DNA of 64,000 nucleotides from Montifringilla adamsi (GCA_017590115.1 JAGGNK010007071.1:249154-313153); one strand, 5' to 3'; shown: positions 27,214 through 41,744, numbered from the stretch's first letter. Numbers and translations: made by a program. Notes: a model not told the origin generated them from the sequence alone.

Positions 27214-27396
27214 GGAATGATCCCTCCCCAGGGTGGGAGCTGGGTGTGTGTCAGTCATGCTGAGCCCCACAGTGCAAGTGCAGTGTCCCCAAAACAGGGC
27301 TGCGTAGCACTGTCTGTGAGCTGGAACTAGACACCCATGTTTCAATGTTTGCTCATGTAATTTTTAACCTTCTGTTTCTTTCTCTTTCCTTGGCAG

Positions 27397-27529
27397 ATTT
27401 TTATTGGTGAGATATCCATGTATTTCATAAAGTCAACCCGAGAAACCCTCATTATTCAAGAGAAAACTATTTTGACTGGAGAGTGCTGTTACCTGAACCC
27501 ACTGCTTCGAAGAATAATACGTTTTACAG
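27397..27529 (+). CDS. PLPPR1: PLPPR1 coding exon (IFIGE...RRIIRFT)
   Basis: This 133-nt exon follows the acceptor TTGGCAG and stops before the donor GTAAGC. It starts in phase 0 and ends in phase 1: the last G is completed by GA of the next exon to make Gly. It encodes 44 whole residues, including the end of helix 2 (IFIGEISMYF), then KSTRETLIIQEKTILTGECC and LNPLLRRIIRFT, the cytoplasmic loop leading to helix 3. An ORF starting at Met 27418 runs past the donor and is only the read-through of this exon. Confidence 0.96.
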
Positions 27530-30500
27530 GTAAGCATCCTGTGCACTGCAAGCTTGGACCCTGCTTGCACCAAACCAGGATGAAACACGCTGACAAAGTA
27601 CATCACAAAATTAATTAAGCTGTGAAATCTTTGCAGGCCTCTTCCACCTTAGAGGGATAGTCCCCTCAGGATTTCCAAGGTAACTTTCAAAATTTGCCAT
27701 ATCATGCTGGCTGGAGCTGGTTTAGATCATATTCTGCTGAGCTTAATGCTTTTTTGAGACCCTTAAAGAAAGGTTTTACCAATCAAATCCTTATATGAAT
27801 AAATTCATCATTGCTAGTTTATGCGAGCTACCCATCTTAGTTACAAATTTGTCCTCACCAGCTCATCTATCTGGCATTTTTCTTTTCAGCTCTAATTTCA
27901 ACATCCATAGCTCTGCCACGTAATGTTCAGCTGAGCACAATGTAAAAAGCCCAGAGCTCACTTCAAAATAATAATATTATTTTCATTATTTGCTTTTTCT
28001 TAGAGCTTTCATTGAGTTAATTGCTGAGAAATGAAGTTCTGTCATTAAACCATTAGGAGGTTGCTTTTTATGGTGCTTGCAAACCGCTTTACCTTCTTCA
28101 CTCTGTTGATGGGTCCCCAGTTCATGCGTGGGATGGGATGTCTGGCTGATGGCATGGGCCAGTGGCTCCTCAGAATGCTCCCCAGTGGCCAAGAGGGGCT
28201 TTGCCATCACTGCACTGCCCTCCTTGTGCGCTCTCAGAAGTGAAGCACCCTCACACACTGCCTCTCACAGAGAGAGAGCTGAGGCCAGATTCATAGTCTG
28301 ACAACAAGCAGTGGGGAGAGAAAAGCTGAAAGTATCTGGGATGCTTCTTCCCCGTCACTGCTTAATTTCTGAGCTTTACCTGGAATGAAAATGTCTGCTG
28401 TGGCTGTGGCAGGTGTTATGTTGCTTCCATGGAGCACATCCCTGGCTGCAAGCAGGGATACTTCCTCAGAGCCCAGAGTTGAAGGTGCTAGCATATATGT
28501 CAACAGCAAATGTATGCTGCAAAGGAGGAAGAACCATGGTTTTCCTTCTCCTTCAGCTCTCTCTGTGCCTCCTGCTTTATGCATGGAAGGTAGGGAGTGA
28601 AATGTACCTTCTGCCACCATGGAGGTGGAAGCAAATCACGTGTGTTTTGTTACTTGGGCCTGGTCTGTGTGCTGCTGTGGGGAACAGAAAGACACAGAAA
28701 TGTAAAAATAAAACACCCTTGAACTTCACATAACCTCTGGGATATATTGATGGACAGCAAACTGCCATTAAGAGAGAAGCAGGGTGCCAGTGTCTACTGG
28801 GCCACTCAGGGCTTTTTGACTGTTCCAGCACATTTGGCATGTTGCAAAGTCCCAATCAAGCACTCTTGCCTGCGGGGTCAACATTAGATTCCTTAGATCA
28901 TGGAGGCTAAGTTCTTGCTCAGTATGTTTTCTTATTGTTAGCTTTATTCTTAAGCGTGCTGTTGTTTCTCTTCTGAAGGAAGAGAAGGGGATAGCAATGA
29001 TACAGTGGACTCTTAGAGAGTAGTAGGACATAAACCTTGCCAGGGAAATGAATCTTGGCTTAGCAGCTGTGTTTGTTTTCCTGAGAAGAATGAAGATAAT
29101 ATTATTAGAAAAGGCTTGAAGTCTTTGCCTTATCTTAAACAACACTGTGTGCTTGTGTTCTTCTGAAACCTTTTCCCTGACTCTGCAGTGAAATGAGATA
29201 AATAGAATTTGTTGGATGAAATAATTTATGAAAGGAACTGAAGGTAACTGCATGTTTTTCATTTTGCATTTCACCTGTCCTTTGAAAACATGTCATGGAC
29301 TGAGCAGCTGTACTCTGTGCCTGGACGGGAAGTTAGCTCCATACTTAGCCCACTCAAAAATGAAGCTTCCCGGGTGCTTGGCTGTGCAAAGACAACTAGG
29401 TTGCTTGTACGTAGATTTCTCTCTGTGTGCCTTCTCCTGATAAACTTTAGGGCCAAAAGTTACAGAGCCAATTAACTAAGTTCTCTTGCAAGTAAGTTCT
29501 CTTCCTTAGGAAGCAATCTGGCTTGTTGCAAAAAAAGTTTGCTGCTAATTTATTTTTGGTACCCAGAGGTTTGAGCAAGTCTTAATAAATACTTGCAAAA
29601 AGCAGTTACTTAGCTCCTCAGAAAATTGCCTTGTAAGGCATTACAGTTTATATTATTCAAAAGGACAAGAAAAATCCTATAATGTGTCTAGGTTCTCATG
29701 TGTCAGGAAAAATGAACACTACTGTCTGACCCTGCAAGGCACGTAATGGAGAATTTGAGAGTTGCCGGGCCCAAATTTTAGGAGTGCAAAGAGGCTTTTT
29801 CTCTACCCTCTCCTATCTCTGTAATGGAAGTTGCTGGGAAGAGATGGGATTTTAAGAATAGTAGCCTAAATGTGCTTTCCACAAAACAAGCAGAAAGCTG
29901 TAGATACTTCACTGAATGTTCATTTATAGTTTGCAAGGAAAGAGATGCAAAAAGGGAAACTTTAAGCCATCTTTTGGGCCTCTAAAATATAAAGACTCTT
30001 GTAATGCAATCTCCATTGGATCTTATCGTTGCTGGATTTGAGCTTTTCTGCTCTTACTTTTCCTTCATGTATACAGAATTAAGGACTTTTTTGAACTTTG
30101 AAAGCAGAGCAAAACAAAAAACCTACAGCTTTTCTGGAATGCTAACAAAGCCCCATGTTTCTTCTCTGGTTTTTTCCTATCTTGTTTACTGTGCTCTCTT
30201 TGATTCCCTCCTTGTTTTCCTCAAGGTCTCAGCACACGCCTGTTTCTAAGAGCCTCCCCTCCTGAGTTTAGTTGAGACTCTGAAGCTCTGAATGTTGAGC
30301 TTTGTATTAAATCTTTCCCTGATTCTTTGTCTACGTGAAGCAGAGCCACAATTCTTCTTGCTTCCTGGCCCAGACACGAATCCTTCATGCTGATTGACAT
30401 TCGCTTTTGTAGCAAAAGACTGCCTCTCACCCTTCTGCAGTGTATATCAAGTCCTGTATCACAGCCTAGATTGGTGAAACCTGCTAGGTACCCTGTATTT

Positions 30501-33500
30501 AGTAAAACACTTTCTTTATCAGTGAAAAAAAGCTTGCTTAGCTTGGAAACATCATACTTTGATGTATGCTTCAATTTTTTCCATCTTCGTCTTTATCTTT
30601 TACAGCTGCTTTCACAGACTTTTTTTTTTTAAGGTTTTGAGGTCAAACTAGTGGTGTGCAATTCTTCAGAATGGTTTTTTCCTAATATTGCTGGTGCAAT
30701 GCTTTACTTTAGGCAGATCCTCTCTCCTCCCTCCTCTCCCCACCCTTCTCAGCAGTTCTGTCATCAATTTTTGATGTCAAAACTTGCTATTTATCTGATG
30801 AACCTTTGAGAAACTAATTGATAAGGGTGGCTGTTTCCTGGGTCTCTGCCTCTTCTCCCTGTCTCCCAACTTGAGCATACACAGCCTTTGGTATATTTAT
30901 TCATTCTGTCTTGTAATTTCACATTCAGCACTTTGTTAAGATTGTTCCACCTTGCATTTGCATCTGTGTTCTACTTAATCCTTTGTATTGCAAATAGAGG
31001 TTATAAAATATTTTAGTGAATGGTTTGAGTCAAGGTTTTAGTCTTTTTATGTGCAGCTGCTATCATACTCCCAGGATCAGGGACTCAGACCTCCCTGACC
31101 CAGTCTGACAGGGTGAGTATGGTATGTATTGTGTTTCATTATATTAGGTTTCTAATCCAGTGATTAAGTCGTCTACCTGCAAAGCCCTGATAACATGCAA
31201 GTAGCCCCTTTCTAGTTCAGATATCTAGAAATTCAGCATGCTTCATCAGCTTGTTACCAGTGGCTTTTACTTCAGATGCGCATAATTTGCCGTTAACAAA
31301 TGGTGCAGATCAGCTTCTGTTGACAACTTAATCTAAAGCACGGTGACACTTCACAGTGGGCAGCTAAATAATTAAATTAGGGCTTTATTTCAGCAAATTA
31401 AGATTTTAGTTTGGCAAATAAAGGTTTACAAGATTTATACACACATTGGGTTTATTGTAATAGGATAGATATACCCCAGAGCTCTGATGCCAATTCCCTG
31501 AGCAGCTGCACAAAACAGCTTAGCTGACCTTATCCTTCTCTCTGCCTTGCTTCTGAAGTTCACCGTGAAACAGTGCATGTTCTGTTATTAACTGGCTGCC
31601 TTTCCACAGGGCTCGAGCTTCTGTTTGGGTGTTGCCCCAAACCAAAACTGCTGCAGCAGTTTGAACTACTGTAGATACTATCACTGAAGAATCTCCACAA
31701 TGAGGAACAGGTCTCTGTGCTGGGAACACATCAGGCCTTATAGTTCTCTTTGATGCCAGGCTCTGAGCTGGCAGCTGCCTCCATGAAAACTGGTGCTTGT
31801 GAAAGCAGCGAGGAAGGAAGAGACCTTGTGCATCTGTCAGGAGGAGTCTTGAGCCTCCAGAGGACTTTTGCACTGGGAACTGAATTTCTTCTGGCATGGT
31901 CAGTCAGAAGATAGTAGATCCCTGGAGTAGTGAGCTTTGTGGGGTTTCAGTGGAAGATCATAGCCAGTCTTAGAATGAGGTTATGAGCACTCAGAAGCTT
32001 GATGCTGAGCCTGTTCCTGATGCCATGGCAACAGGACAATAAAGTCCCCTGCAATCCCCATCTCTCCTGTTGTAAAATGGATTAATGATACAGGTCTCTT
32101 TTTACACATCCTTTAAGATGAAATGAAGGGTGGTTTAGCAGAGTCTGAGTCACAGGACTACAAGTGTATGGCTTTATTGGATGCACAGAATTCTTACAGC
32201 AAAGCATTCAAAAATGGGCTGAGGATCAGCATTCCCATAGAGCCCTGAGTCCTTCCAGGGACACCTTCCAATGAAACTCTAATCTTCCTTAAAAAACAGA
32301 GGGGTGGGAAAGGGGTTAGGCAAGTATGAGTGTGCATGTGAAATATGAACACTTTACAAGCAAGTTAGGTTAAGAGTGAGAAATTCAGATAATTGGGACA
32401 GAGAGGAGTGCCTAATAAATATTCTTGGTAGAAAACATGATGATGTTACTGAGGAGCTCAGCTTCTGATGTCTCATGAACACTTCAGTACATTGTTTCTT
32501 TTGTCACTTTATTTAAGGGTTTCCTGATTTTTCCTTAATAAAGCATTCTACTTCCTGATTCTCATTTCCACTCACTAGCTTCTCACTTGTTTCTTCCCAA
32601 TGTCTTTTCAGCTGCTCCTCTATAAGTTCCAAGGGAGGTTTTTTTGATTTTTGTTGTGGTGGTAATTTGGTCTTTTTTTTTTTCAAATCAGTGGCACTTT
32701 AAATGCCTCCAGTAGTGAGAGTTTCCACAGAGACAACAAGCAGCTGCAGTGACTGATGTGACATAGATTCAGGGTGGAAGAAGAGAGCTTGAACGTGAAT
32801 TGCAGGGAGGACAGAGGTGAGGCTCTGAGGCTACAGTGAGTGAGAAGATCTGGATTCTTCTTCAGGGCAGATGCCTCTGTTAGAAAAAGCTATAGAGCTG
32901 GAGGTGGCAGCACTGATTAAATGCCACAGAAGGAACTTGATAGGAGATAGAACATGAGAATAGGATGTGAGTCAGAGCCCAGAAGCCACGAGTTCATTTA
33001 GGACTTTCTGACAATTATTTAGAGGGATGTGTAAGTGGAGAAATTAAAAATGAAGCGTTCAAAATTGAAACTGCTAAATACTTAGACTTTTCAGCCAAGG
33101 CAAGTGTTAGTTCAGGTGAGATGATGCAGGAAAGTTAAGCTTCACTTCAGCATCCTCAGCATTTTTTAACAGGACTTTCCTTTTCTTGGACTCTGAAGAA
33201 GCTGAGAGAGTAGCAGGGAGTACAGCCTGCCCTCTTATATCTGGTCTAAGCTAGTATCTCTCCCAGTTACATTCTGCTTATTGTTTTGTCTTCTAGGTGC
33301 CTTTTTCTGCACCTGAGACACAAGTACAGCTGAGAGTACTCAGTACAATGAGAAGTCAGGAGGCCTTTCCAGACGTAGCTTCTGCTTCTTTAAGGCCTCT
33401 TTTTGCAGCCAGACTACGTGACATGAGTGGCTGAGGGGAAAGATTGGCTTTATGTAATTGCAATTAACCTTCATCCTTTCTGCTAGTGAGAGCTGTAGGT

Positions 33501-36137
33501 CTGCTTCCCATGTGGCTTGCACTGTTCCCATCTTTTCTCAGCATGTGCCAAGTTCTGCGCTACAGTTCATCACCAGGTTTTCTGGCCCAGAGTGAGCACA
33601 CTGATAAAAAGCACTTGCTGCTGAGCAGGATGACACCACCTCCCATTACACCTGGGTGTCAAAGTCTGGAAGAGTCAGGTCTTCTCTCATTCTTTCTCTC
33701 TGACATTATATCACAGACGTGAGCTGCATGACCCTGAAGAGCTGGGGCTAGTTGCTCTTCCCATGAAGACTTTCAGAGCAATTTGTCTGCCTCTAAAAAG
33801 CTGGCAATCACATCACTGCATTTTTGTGCTCTGGTCAGTTAGTTTAGCTGCTGAAGGTCATTGAACAAATCCATTGAACAGATAGATTCCTGAGGTACAG
33901 AAACCATCAGGGGACTGTCCAGCACTGCCCAGGCACACTGGCATTACAGCCTTTAAATCAATTACAGCCAACCCTTGCTCCAAGTCTCCAGAGACGTGAG
34001 GTGTAATCAGCCTGCAAGGGTCACATCCCTGCCCACCAGACTCATTGCTGCACTTGGCTGTGATTTTCACAGAGCATGGCTTGGCAGAACTGTGAGAGAG
34101 GAGCTGCAGCAGACAAAATGCACCACAATCAGAATGTGACAAAGGTTTCAGCCATGGCTTGCTTTGCTCTTCACCAGGTTCCTGCAGGCCTCAGCAGCTG
34201 CATTTGGGCCACCACTTTCTGTGCTACCAAATATTAAGAAAATGCAAGTGTTAAAACTTCTTTTCTTAATGGAGAGAAGTACTTTTGCATATATGCACTT
34301 TCTAGAGATTGGAATAGTTTTGTTTGTAGTCCATGACCTTTTCCTGAAATGTCTTGGTTCTTGGCTTGTACGTACACGATAAAGAGCATGAGCCAGACTG
34401 CCTGACACTTAAATTTCCTCTAGTTATTGTAAAAGCTGAGTAATAATCCTCGCTGTACTCCCTGTAATTTACACAGCACATCAGAAAGTTGCTATTTAAA
34501 GCAAGCTGTGCCAAAAAAAATGAAATTTTGACAGAGTGCTGTGTATAAAACAACATTCTTCTCTGTCATAACTTCAGCTGTTTCACCAGGCTGAAAAGAT
34601 ACCCTTCTGCCTTTTTCCTTTGAATTTGCTTGTGCACTGACTAATGTAGGTGAGAAGTTCCTGATGGTGTGGAAAACCATGGATTTGAAATATTACCAGA
34701 GGGATAAAGGAAATAAAGGAGCAGTCTCTGTGTTCTCCTTTTAAACACACTCAGCAAGATAAATGGGAGGAAAACTGTCACATCATTGAAAAGACAGGGG
34801 CCAGTCCTGCAGCCTAAAATCACAGGAAGCCTCCTTCTTTGGCCACCACCGGCTTTTTAAATTCATGATCACATACCAGTTCATTAATAATAAATAAAAA
34901 TAAATGTACATGAAGAATAGTAATACCTTCAGCCTCCAGAATCATCTTACTGTGTAACCCTCCTTGCTGACCTTGGGGAAGGATGGTGAGGAGGAACAGC
35001 TCTGCAGTCCTGCAGCCCCTCCAGGCTGTTTCCCAAGGGGAGGGCTCTTCCCATCAGTACCCCAGCAAGGGATCTGTGTCACAGTGGCACCAAACCATCT
35101 CTCTAACTGGCTGGCACAGGCAAACCCCACTCAACACTTGTACAACAAATCCATTTTAGTTACATTTTATTGTATGTTACTGTCGGTACATGCTGCATTA
35201 TTTTGAGTCCCTCATATTTTTGGACTTTTTTGCTCAGACTAGAGCAGCCTTTTAATCTGTTTTTTAACTCAGTATAGATAAGCAGTGAAGACGTTACAAT
35301 CATGGTGCCAGCTCTTAAGATTTTATCACAGCTTTCCTAAGATGATTTCCCTTGAGCTCCGGCTCTTGGTCGTATTTAAATACATATCAGTCTCAGATAA
35401 TTTATAATTTAATGACTTTTGCTTACAGAGCTACAGAAGGGAGAAAGCAAAACTGCACAATCCTCAATATCCCTAAATCAGAAGTCAATATTTATTTGTT
35501 CTATGTTTTTGTGACACTTTAATCAACCTTAGTGATTAGAAGGGGAAGAGGAGAGTTGATTTAATCTTTCAGAACATTTCAGTTTGGTAATTTTGCAAAC
35601 CTGCTGTTTTGTACTTTTGGTATGCAGGCATTACATGCATCTGAAGGATGCTCATATGTTCATAATAGCTGTATTGATAACACTCAAGAGGAGTCAGTGA
35701 AGGATGTGACAACTGCAGTATTGATCAAGAGATGCTTCACAACTCTGGAAAAGTTCCTGCATTCAAGTGAATACTTCATGTCACAGGCTATGTGCTCTTG
35801 GTGACATGAGCTGAATTGCAGCTGTCTTCCAGAGCAAAGCATTGGGTTGCTTCCAAAAGCACATGCCAAATATTGCTAGGTCAGGATTGTAAATTTTCAC
35901 CATCAAGGTGGCAAATAGTCAAAATCCAAAAGGTACTTAATCCTAGGTAGTTGTATTAGATAAGAGAAGAATTGTGTCTCAGCACTACACTGCTCTTTCA
36001 GGCTCAGAGATCCCATTTTTTTGTAACAGATTTGTTATAAGTACATGATAATACTCTCATTATGTCTCTCCCTCTCAGGTATAGTGACATTTTCTAAACC
36101 TGTTTGAATAATCACTATTTTTAACCTTTCCTCACAG
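27530..36137 (+). other. PLPPR1 intron (8.6 kb)
   Basis: No gene recognised. It includes the longest uninterrupted ORF of the window (28768-29274, minus, 168 codons), which has no recognisable domain and is taken as chance. Confidence 0.85.
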
Positions 36138-36388
36138 GAGTGTTTGCGTTTGGACTTTTTGCCACTGACATCTTTGTAAATGCTGGCCAGGTTGTGACTG
36201 GGAACTTGGCTCCCTACTTCCTGACCGTGTGCAAACCCAACTACACTGGAAACAACTGTCGGGCCCATCACCAGTTCATAAACAATGGCAACATCTGCAC
36301 GGGGGATGTTGAGGTGATTGAGAAGGCCAGGAGATCCTTTCCATCGAAACATGCTGCTTTGAGCATCTACTCAGCTTTATATGCCACG
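36138..36388 (+). CDS. PLPPR1: PLPPR1 coding exon with degenerate C1/C2 motifs
   Basis: This 251-nt exon has acceptor CTCACAG and donor GTGGGT. It completes the split Gly codon and ends in phase 0 at YAT. It holds helix 3 (GVFAFGLFATDIFVNAGQ), the extracellular loop with LTVCKPNYTGNNCRAHHQF and NNGNICTGDVEVIEKARRSF, and the start of helix 4 (AALSIYSALYAT). The SFPSKHAALS segment aligns with phosphatase motif C2, where active enzymes have PSGH, so Gly is replaced by Lys. NYTGNN carries a potential N-glycosylation site (NYT). The region is strongly conserved with mammals. Confidence 0.96.
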
Positions 36389-39063
36389 GTGGGTGCCAGT
36401 GATGACTGCTGACTTGGATGAAAGGTTTCTGTATTTTCTAGATGGGGCATTTTTCTTACAATGGTTTTTGGAGAAAAAGAGGGTTGTTTTGGGGGCAGCT
36501 TTTTTCTTTATCAGTGGGGGAAGATCCCCTTCTCTCTCCATTTTATCAGTCCTTGTATAAGCAAATGAAATGCTCACTGATTTTGAGGCACTGCATGTGG
36601 AGGCATCACAATCACGTCATAAACTTGTCTTTGCTGCTGATCTTCTAATTCAATTTTCTCTTCTCCCTGCCCCTGTCTTATGCGTATTAAAATGAAGCTG
36701 ATCCTTAAACAGCTTCTGGGTTGCTACATTTGTTCACGTGCCATGCATTGTTGAACATTTGAAATTTAAATTGTGCCCTTTCAATAGAGGTCTGAACTTA
36801 GACTGAATTTTGCTTCCCATGTTTAGGACCTGAACTCACATTGCAATGAGGGTTCTAATAAAAGTCAGTGCCAGAATTTTGTTGTTATCACAGAGAAATG
36901 CACCCCAGCTGACACACTGACAAGGTGACACTGCCATGCAGACAGGAAGGAAATTATGAAGTCTGATGAAACAGATCAACTGCTCCTTTGTGTTCCCTGG
37001 CTAAAGTTTCTGTGATTTTTAAAAACTGATCCAAGAATCTTACTACCAAAGTAGAAAATCTTGGTGGTTTTGCAGTAAAGATCCAAGGACTTAACCTGGT
37101 TCTGATCTCAAAATTCATTAACCTAGGTCTTTTCTCTCCCTATAGCTTGAGTAGTGTCAGAGTCTGTGTGTTGGTTATAAGTATGCAAGAAAAGCATTAA
37201 AGTTATTAAAGACAGGGTATTTACTGAGTATTTTGCCTGGTGCTCTTGGTAGCAGATAAATGAAGCACCACATTATTACTTCTAAAATTAAGAGTCCACC
37301 CACTGCTGTTTCATTATCCATCTGTTTGCACTGAATGTTGTGTGAATAATGATGGAGAAATAAACTGTAACTCCTTTGATCAGGATTGGTTGGGAAATGT
37401 TTGGAAAACCTGTAACATTTTGTGCACATTCCTTCTGAACAATGTGCAACCCTATGTGAAATACAGCCCACAATATACTTAACATGGTTGTAACAGCTGT
37501 TTGCACCATAAACTCTTAGGTGGAAGTTCCAGGATCAGGCTTAGTCCGGGTTCTGTCCTAAGCTGATTACATCCTTTCATGGACTTTCCCTGCCCAGCCT
37601 CCTTTGTTTCCTAGGAGGGAAAATTTTCTATAACAGGCTGACTTCTACAGCTGAAGGGTAACACTGTATTTCTTCATGAACCTAAGCAAAGTATTTCTGA
37701 GCTCTAGTTTTCCAGGAGTATCTGGTAGGGGCCTGCACTTCTCACACAGGAAGATGTCAGATGGAGCCAGGACATGGAACACTTTCTGAGCCACAAGGTC
37801 ATGAAAGTTTGCCATTAAAGCATTTCAGCCCACAGTCCAATTTCAGCCCATTTCTCTGCCTGAAGTCACCTTTTAGAACTAAAAATGTGTTTTCTAGTCT
37901 TTTCTTTGTTTGTCAGCTGGGAATAACATGAGCATTACACAAGAAATGCATTGTTCATATCCAGCTTTGCTTAATAACTGTGCTGTGCACAGATTTTTGA
38001 GAAGTCTCTTGCTGATTTTAATATGCATAATAATGTGGCCTACTGAACATAAAACACAGGTTATTTGCTTAGTAATAGCCGTGTTTTGCATAAAGCTGAA
38101 GAATTGAGCCATGGAGCAAGAAAAATAGAACACATACAACAGAAGGAGGCTGGAGAATGGAATAAGCAAAGACATGGTTCTCACTTTATAAAATGTCTTA
38201 TGAAATCTGGAAGTCTTCTCCCTTCACTGAACCTCAAATATCCTGTGCAGGTGTCTCACTTGTTCATTACTCTGCTACTGAAAACCCTCCCCCTGTGACT
38301 GGTTTGGCTTTGTGGGTTTTTGGTGTTTGGTTTTGGTTTTTTTATAATGTGGGATTTATATTTAATCAACTAGACTTTTCTTTGTCACCTTCTAAAGAAG
38401 TTGAGGAAAACCCAAAGCATCACTTCTGTGACCTCTGCAGGTGGCAATTAATTTGTATGCCTGAAGTAGGGGAAAGAGAAAAGGGGTAGCAGCCCTGGCT
38501 CCCATACTTATAAAAAAAATAAGAATGTCATCTAAAGAAGTTTTATCAGTCTCCCAGAATGATCACAGGAAGAGATGGCAGTCACTGTACCTAGTGCAAG
38601 CTGCTGTGAACTCACATGAACTTAAGTTCCTCTTCCGATTAAAAATAAATGGTTAGAAAAAAAGATCACCATTCCTGGTTCCAGCATGAATCCAGCTGAT
38701 AGGATGTCAGTTCTGGTTTCAACATCAATCCACCTGCATTGGCCCAGCCATTGAGATGTCCAGGCAATCAATCCCCATATGTCTGGGGGCACTGCCTGGG
38801 CTTGGGAGGATACCTCTTTATGGGCAGGTTTGTTAACCTGAAAGATGTGTTTCTCACTTTCTCTGTAAATTAATTATTGTGTGCAGTCCATTCTTCCAGT
38901 CTTTCTGGAAATGGGTGGAAGGCTTCAGGGGTCTTGGGTAGCTTTAATCCCACCCTGTAGTCCATGCCCATTTTCTGTACTGTGTTGTAGTTGTTTGTCA
39001 CAGAAAAATGCCCTATCTCTGTCCCCCCCTTCTCGAGCCAAAACATGGTATTTCTCATTGCCG

Positions 39064-39566
39064 TGTTAATAACAACAATCCTTGGTTATTACCAACAGTT
39101 CTTGTCTGTTTTTTTCCAACAGACCTTACCTTTGTTGACTCTACAGCCATCCATTTATCAGTGTTTGAGACTGATTACCCCCTTATCTTCTGGGAGTCAA
39201 GAGCAGAAAAAGATCCTTTGGACCCTTGTTTAATGACCCCAAGAGAGTGGGAATTTTCCATCGTAGCCACAATTTTAGTCAGTAACTTCCTTTGAAGGTT
39301 TGTTTAAGAAAAATATGATAACAACCACTTGGGTTGTTATTTAGGCAAGAAAAATAAGTTGCCAAGGCTGTTGATTAAAAAACAGGTGCTTGTTAGACAC
39401 CTGTTAGATCTTGGGGACAGATAGCGTCTCTGATACGCTCAACAAGGGCTTAGTCCAGGTGCTTGTCAAGGCTGAGGCTTAATGAGCATTTCTGAGCTCA
39501 TAGTGCAGCCACCACAATCCACCCCATGACTAAAGTCAGCTTCTCTGGGTTCTCTGCTCCTGGACA
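39064..39566 (+). mobile_element. LTR-like interspersed repeat, copy 2
   Basis: This is the second copy of the family at 26672-27213, starting TGTTAATAACAACAATCC and ending near CTCCTGGACA. By eye most blocks match, with many substitutions and small indels (copy 1 is longer near its 3' end), so both insertions are old. No open gene or primer-binding site was identified. Confidence 0.65.
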
Positions 39567-41678
39567 TGAATCCTCCAAGTTTTGAAAAAACTGAATAGCA
39601 GAGGACACTACAGCAAATACCTCCTGCAACCCTGATCAATTCAAGGCCTTGACACCGTGAACAGCTGCACTGAGCATTGTTGTCAAAGGCTCTGCTTCTC
39701 TTTTATTGTAGGAATATCTATGGAAAAAGAAAACACTGTTCATAAAACTTCTAGGACACAGACTTTTGTAATACTGGTATGAAATTTTGAATTTTCCAAG
39801 GAAAATAAATTGTCACAAATCTTCTCTACTGAAGGGACAAGACAGATTTCTTCCACTCTGCCTTTCTCATTATAGATATAACGTGTTCTAAATACATGCA
39901 TATATGTGCATATACATATAAAAATGTATATGTCTATTTTAAACTTGCAGACAAAAAAAAGCCTCCCTGTCTATGATTTTGTCTTTCTGAAAAAGATGGG
40001 AGAGGAATCACATGGGATAAATGCTGCTATCACACACTGCATATTGCTAAATACACTGCTTGAGTCTACTGATAAGATCACAGCAAAAAAGCTGAACAGA
40101 CAAATTAAATAGTTAAATCATGTGTAGGTTTGGGGTTTTTTTTTTAATATGTTCTATATGTGTTTTTATAGTCACATCTTTCCTCCTCTCTGGTTTCAAC
40201 ACTTAGAGTTTTGTAAATAAATTTACTCTATGGATGGCATTGTGGGAAATTTTCAAAAACACTTGCTGTATGTAGGAAACCAAATGTTTTGGTTTCACGG
40301 AGGTTTTGGTCTCTTGCACAGAGCTCTGAAACCATGCTCTAAATGTGGGTAAACACTATGGGAATCCTAAAAAAATATATTGGCTTTTGGGCCTGGACAA
40401 TAGAGATCAAGCTGCAGTGATTGGGAAGTCTGATCAGAATGGAGAAGCTCTCCCAGTTATTTCTGAACATAGAGTGTGACTTAGGGACGAACTGGAGCCC
40501 ACCTTCTGGGAAAACAGTTTGTCTTGTTTAAAACCTTCCTCACAAGTGTTTAACAGATTTCCTTCAGCAATCTGTTCACATCGTGGATTACCTTCCTTGC
40601 TAAAAATGTTCTTTTTACTACAAGTTTGCATTTTATTGCTGAGACGTGTGAAACTCCAATTGCAGATGCTTCCCATCTGTGACAAAGAGAGCCCTCCCAT
40701 GTGGGTAACCCAAAGATCCAGCTTCATCACATACCTGTAAGGACACAAGCATGTGTGGGTTGTTCTCTGCAGCTGTGGTTCACAGCTGTCACAGCAGGAC
40801 TGCATTCTTACTTTAAAGAGGTGATGGGTTTTCCTTCGGACGCTGCAAACAGCAGTGGTGCTTCAGTGGGGAAGAGGAAAGCAATCTGGCTTCCTATTGC
40901 TCGATTGAATTGAGTAGGAGTGCATAGGGTGAAAGGGTGGGTGGTAATTATTCACGCAGTGGCAATGATTTGATTTTTTTCCTATTGTTTCCAGAGAACC
41001 TTAATGTGGATTTTGGTGATAGGCGCAGCTTAACCTGCCAGCCAGGACTGGGGCAAGATTGCCGCCTAGTGCTCACTGTTAGCTGTCATAAAGCATCTGC
41101 TGCAGTCAGGTTCAGGTGTGAAAAACAAAGCAAGCAGCAACATCTCAAATTATCAAAGTTTGGAAATCACGTGGGCTTACATACTTGTTGTCTGAAAAGG
41201 ATTTTAATGAATTGCTTTGCCATCAGGCTCAGTTTGCTTCATCTTTGTTATTTTGTGGCTCTGGCACTAATGAGAGGCTGCTAACTGTGAGCCACATGTT
41301 TTTACTCTCTGTCAGAATGTACTAAAAAATTTCCCAGTAAACTCCCAGAATCATGTGGATTCATTAAAAAATGTTTTGAGAACTGAAACTTCATGTGAAA
41401 CCCAAAATCAACGTTGTTTTGAAAGAAACCTCTCTCACACTGTTTCCTTTCATCTTGCAGGGGAAATGGTTGGAATGGTTTCTCTCGGTGTTTTCTGTTC
41501 CTTAAACATAAAACCATCTAGGAAACTGGAGCAGTTAGTTCATACAGATTGTAAGCACTCCATCTTCTGCACATTACAGTTTCTGCAGGACTATAAGGAT
41601 GAACTCCTACATCCCTTTGCAAAATCTAATCGTGTGCATTCAGAGTGCAGGTTTGCCACCATATGAACTGCTATTTGC

Positions 41679-41744
41679 ACAAAATCAGTAAAGCTGAGCC
41701 TGTGCATAATGTTACAAAATCAGTAAAGCTGAGCCTGTGCATAA
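41679..41744 (+). repeat. Direct duplication, 31-bp identical units
   Basis: Two identical copies beginning ACAAAATCAGTAAAGCTGAG and ending CTGTGCATAA lie at 41679-41709 and 41714-41744, with a 4-bp spacer. They lie about 250 bp before the PLPPR1 exon at 41992. Confidence 0.95.

Larger units (their letters stand above)
16057..27396 (+). other. PLPPR1 intron (11.3 kb)
   Basis: AT-rich intron without recognised exons. It includes an 11-bp-arm inverted repeat at 18816, a GAGT microsatellite at 22.6 kb, a CR1 tail at 23.2 kb, a G-rich tract at 24.96 kb and an LTR-like element at 26.7 kb. Confidence 0.85.

Noticed and set aside
28768..29274. 168-codon minus-strand ORF, the longest in the window
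   Set aside because: No recognisable domain, lies in a PLPPR1 intron, has no promoter or splice context, and such a length is plausible by chance in 64 kb.
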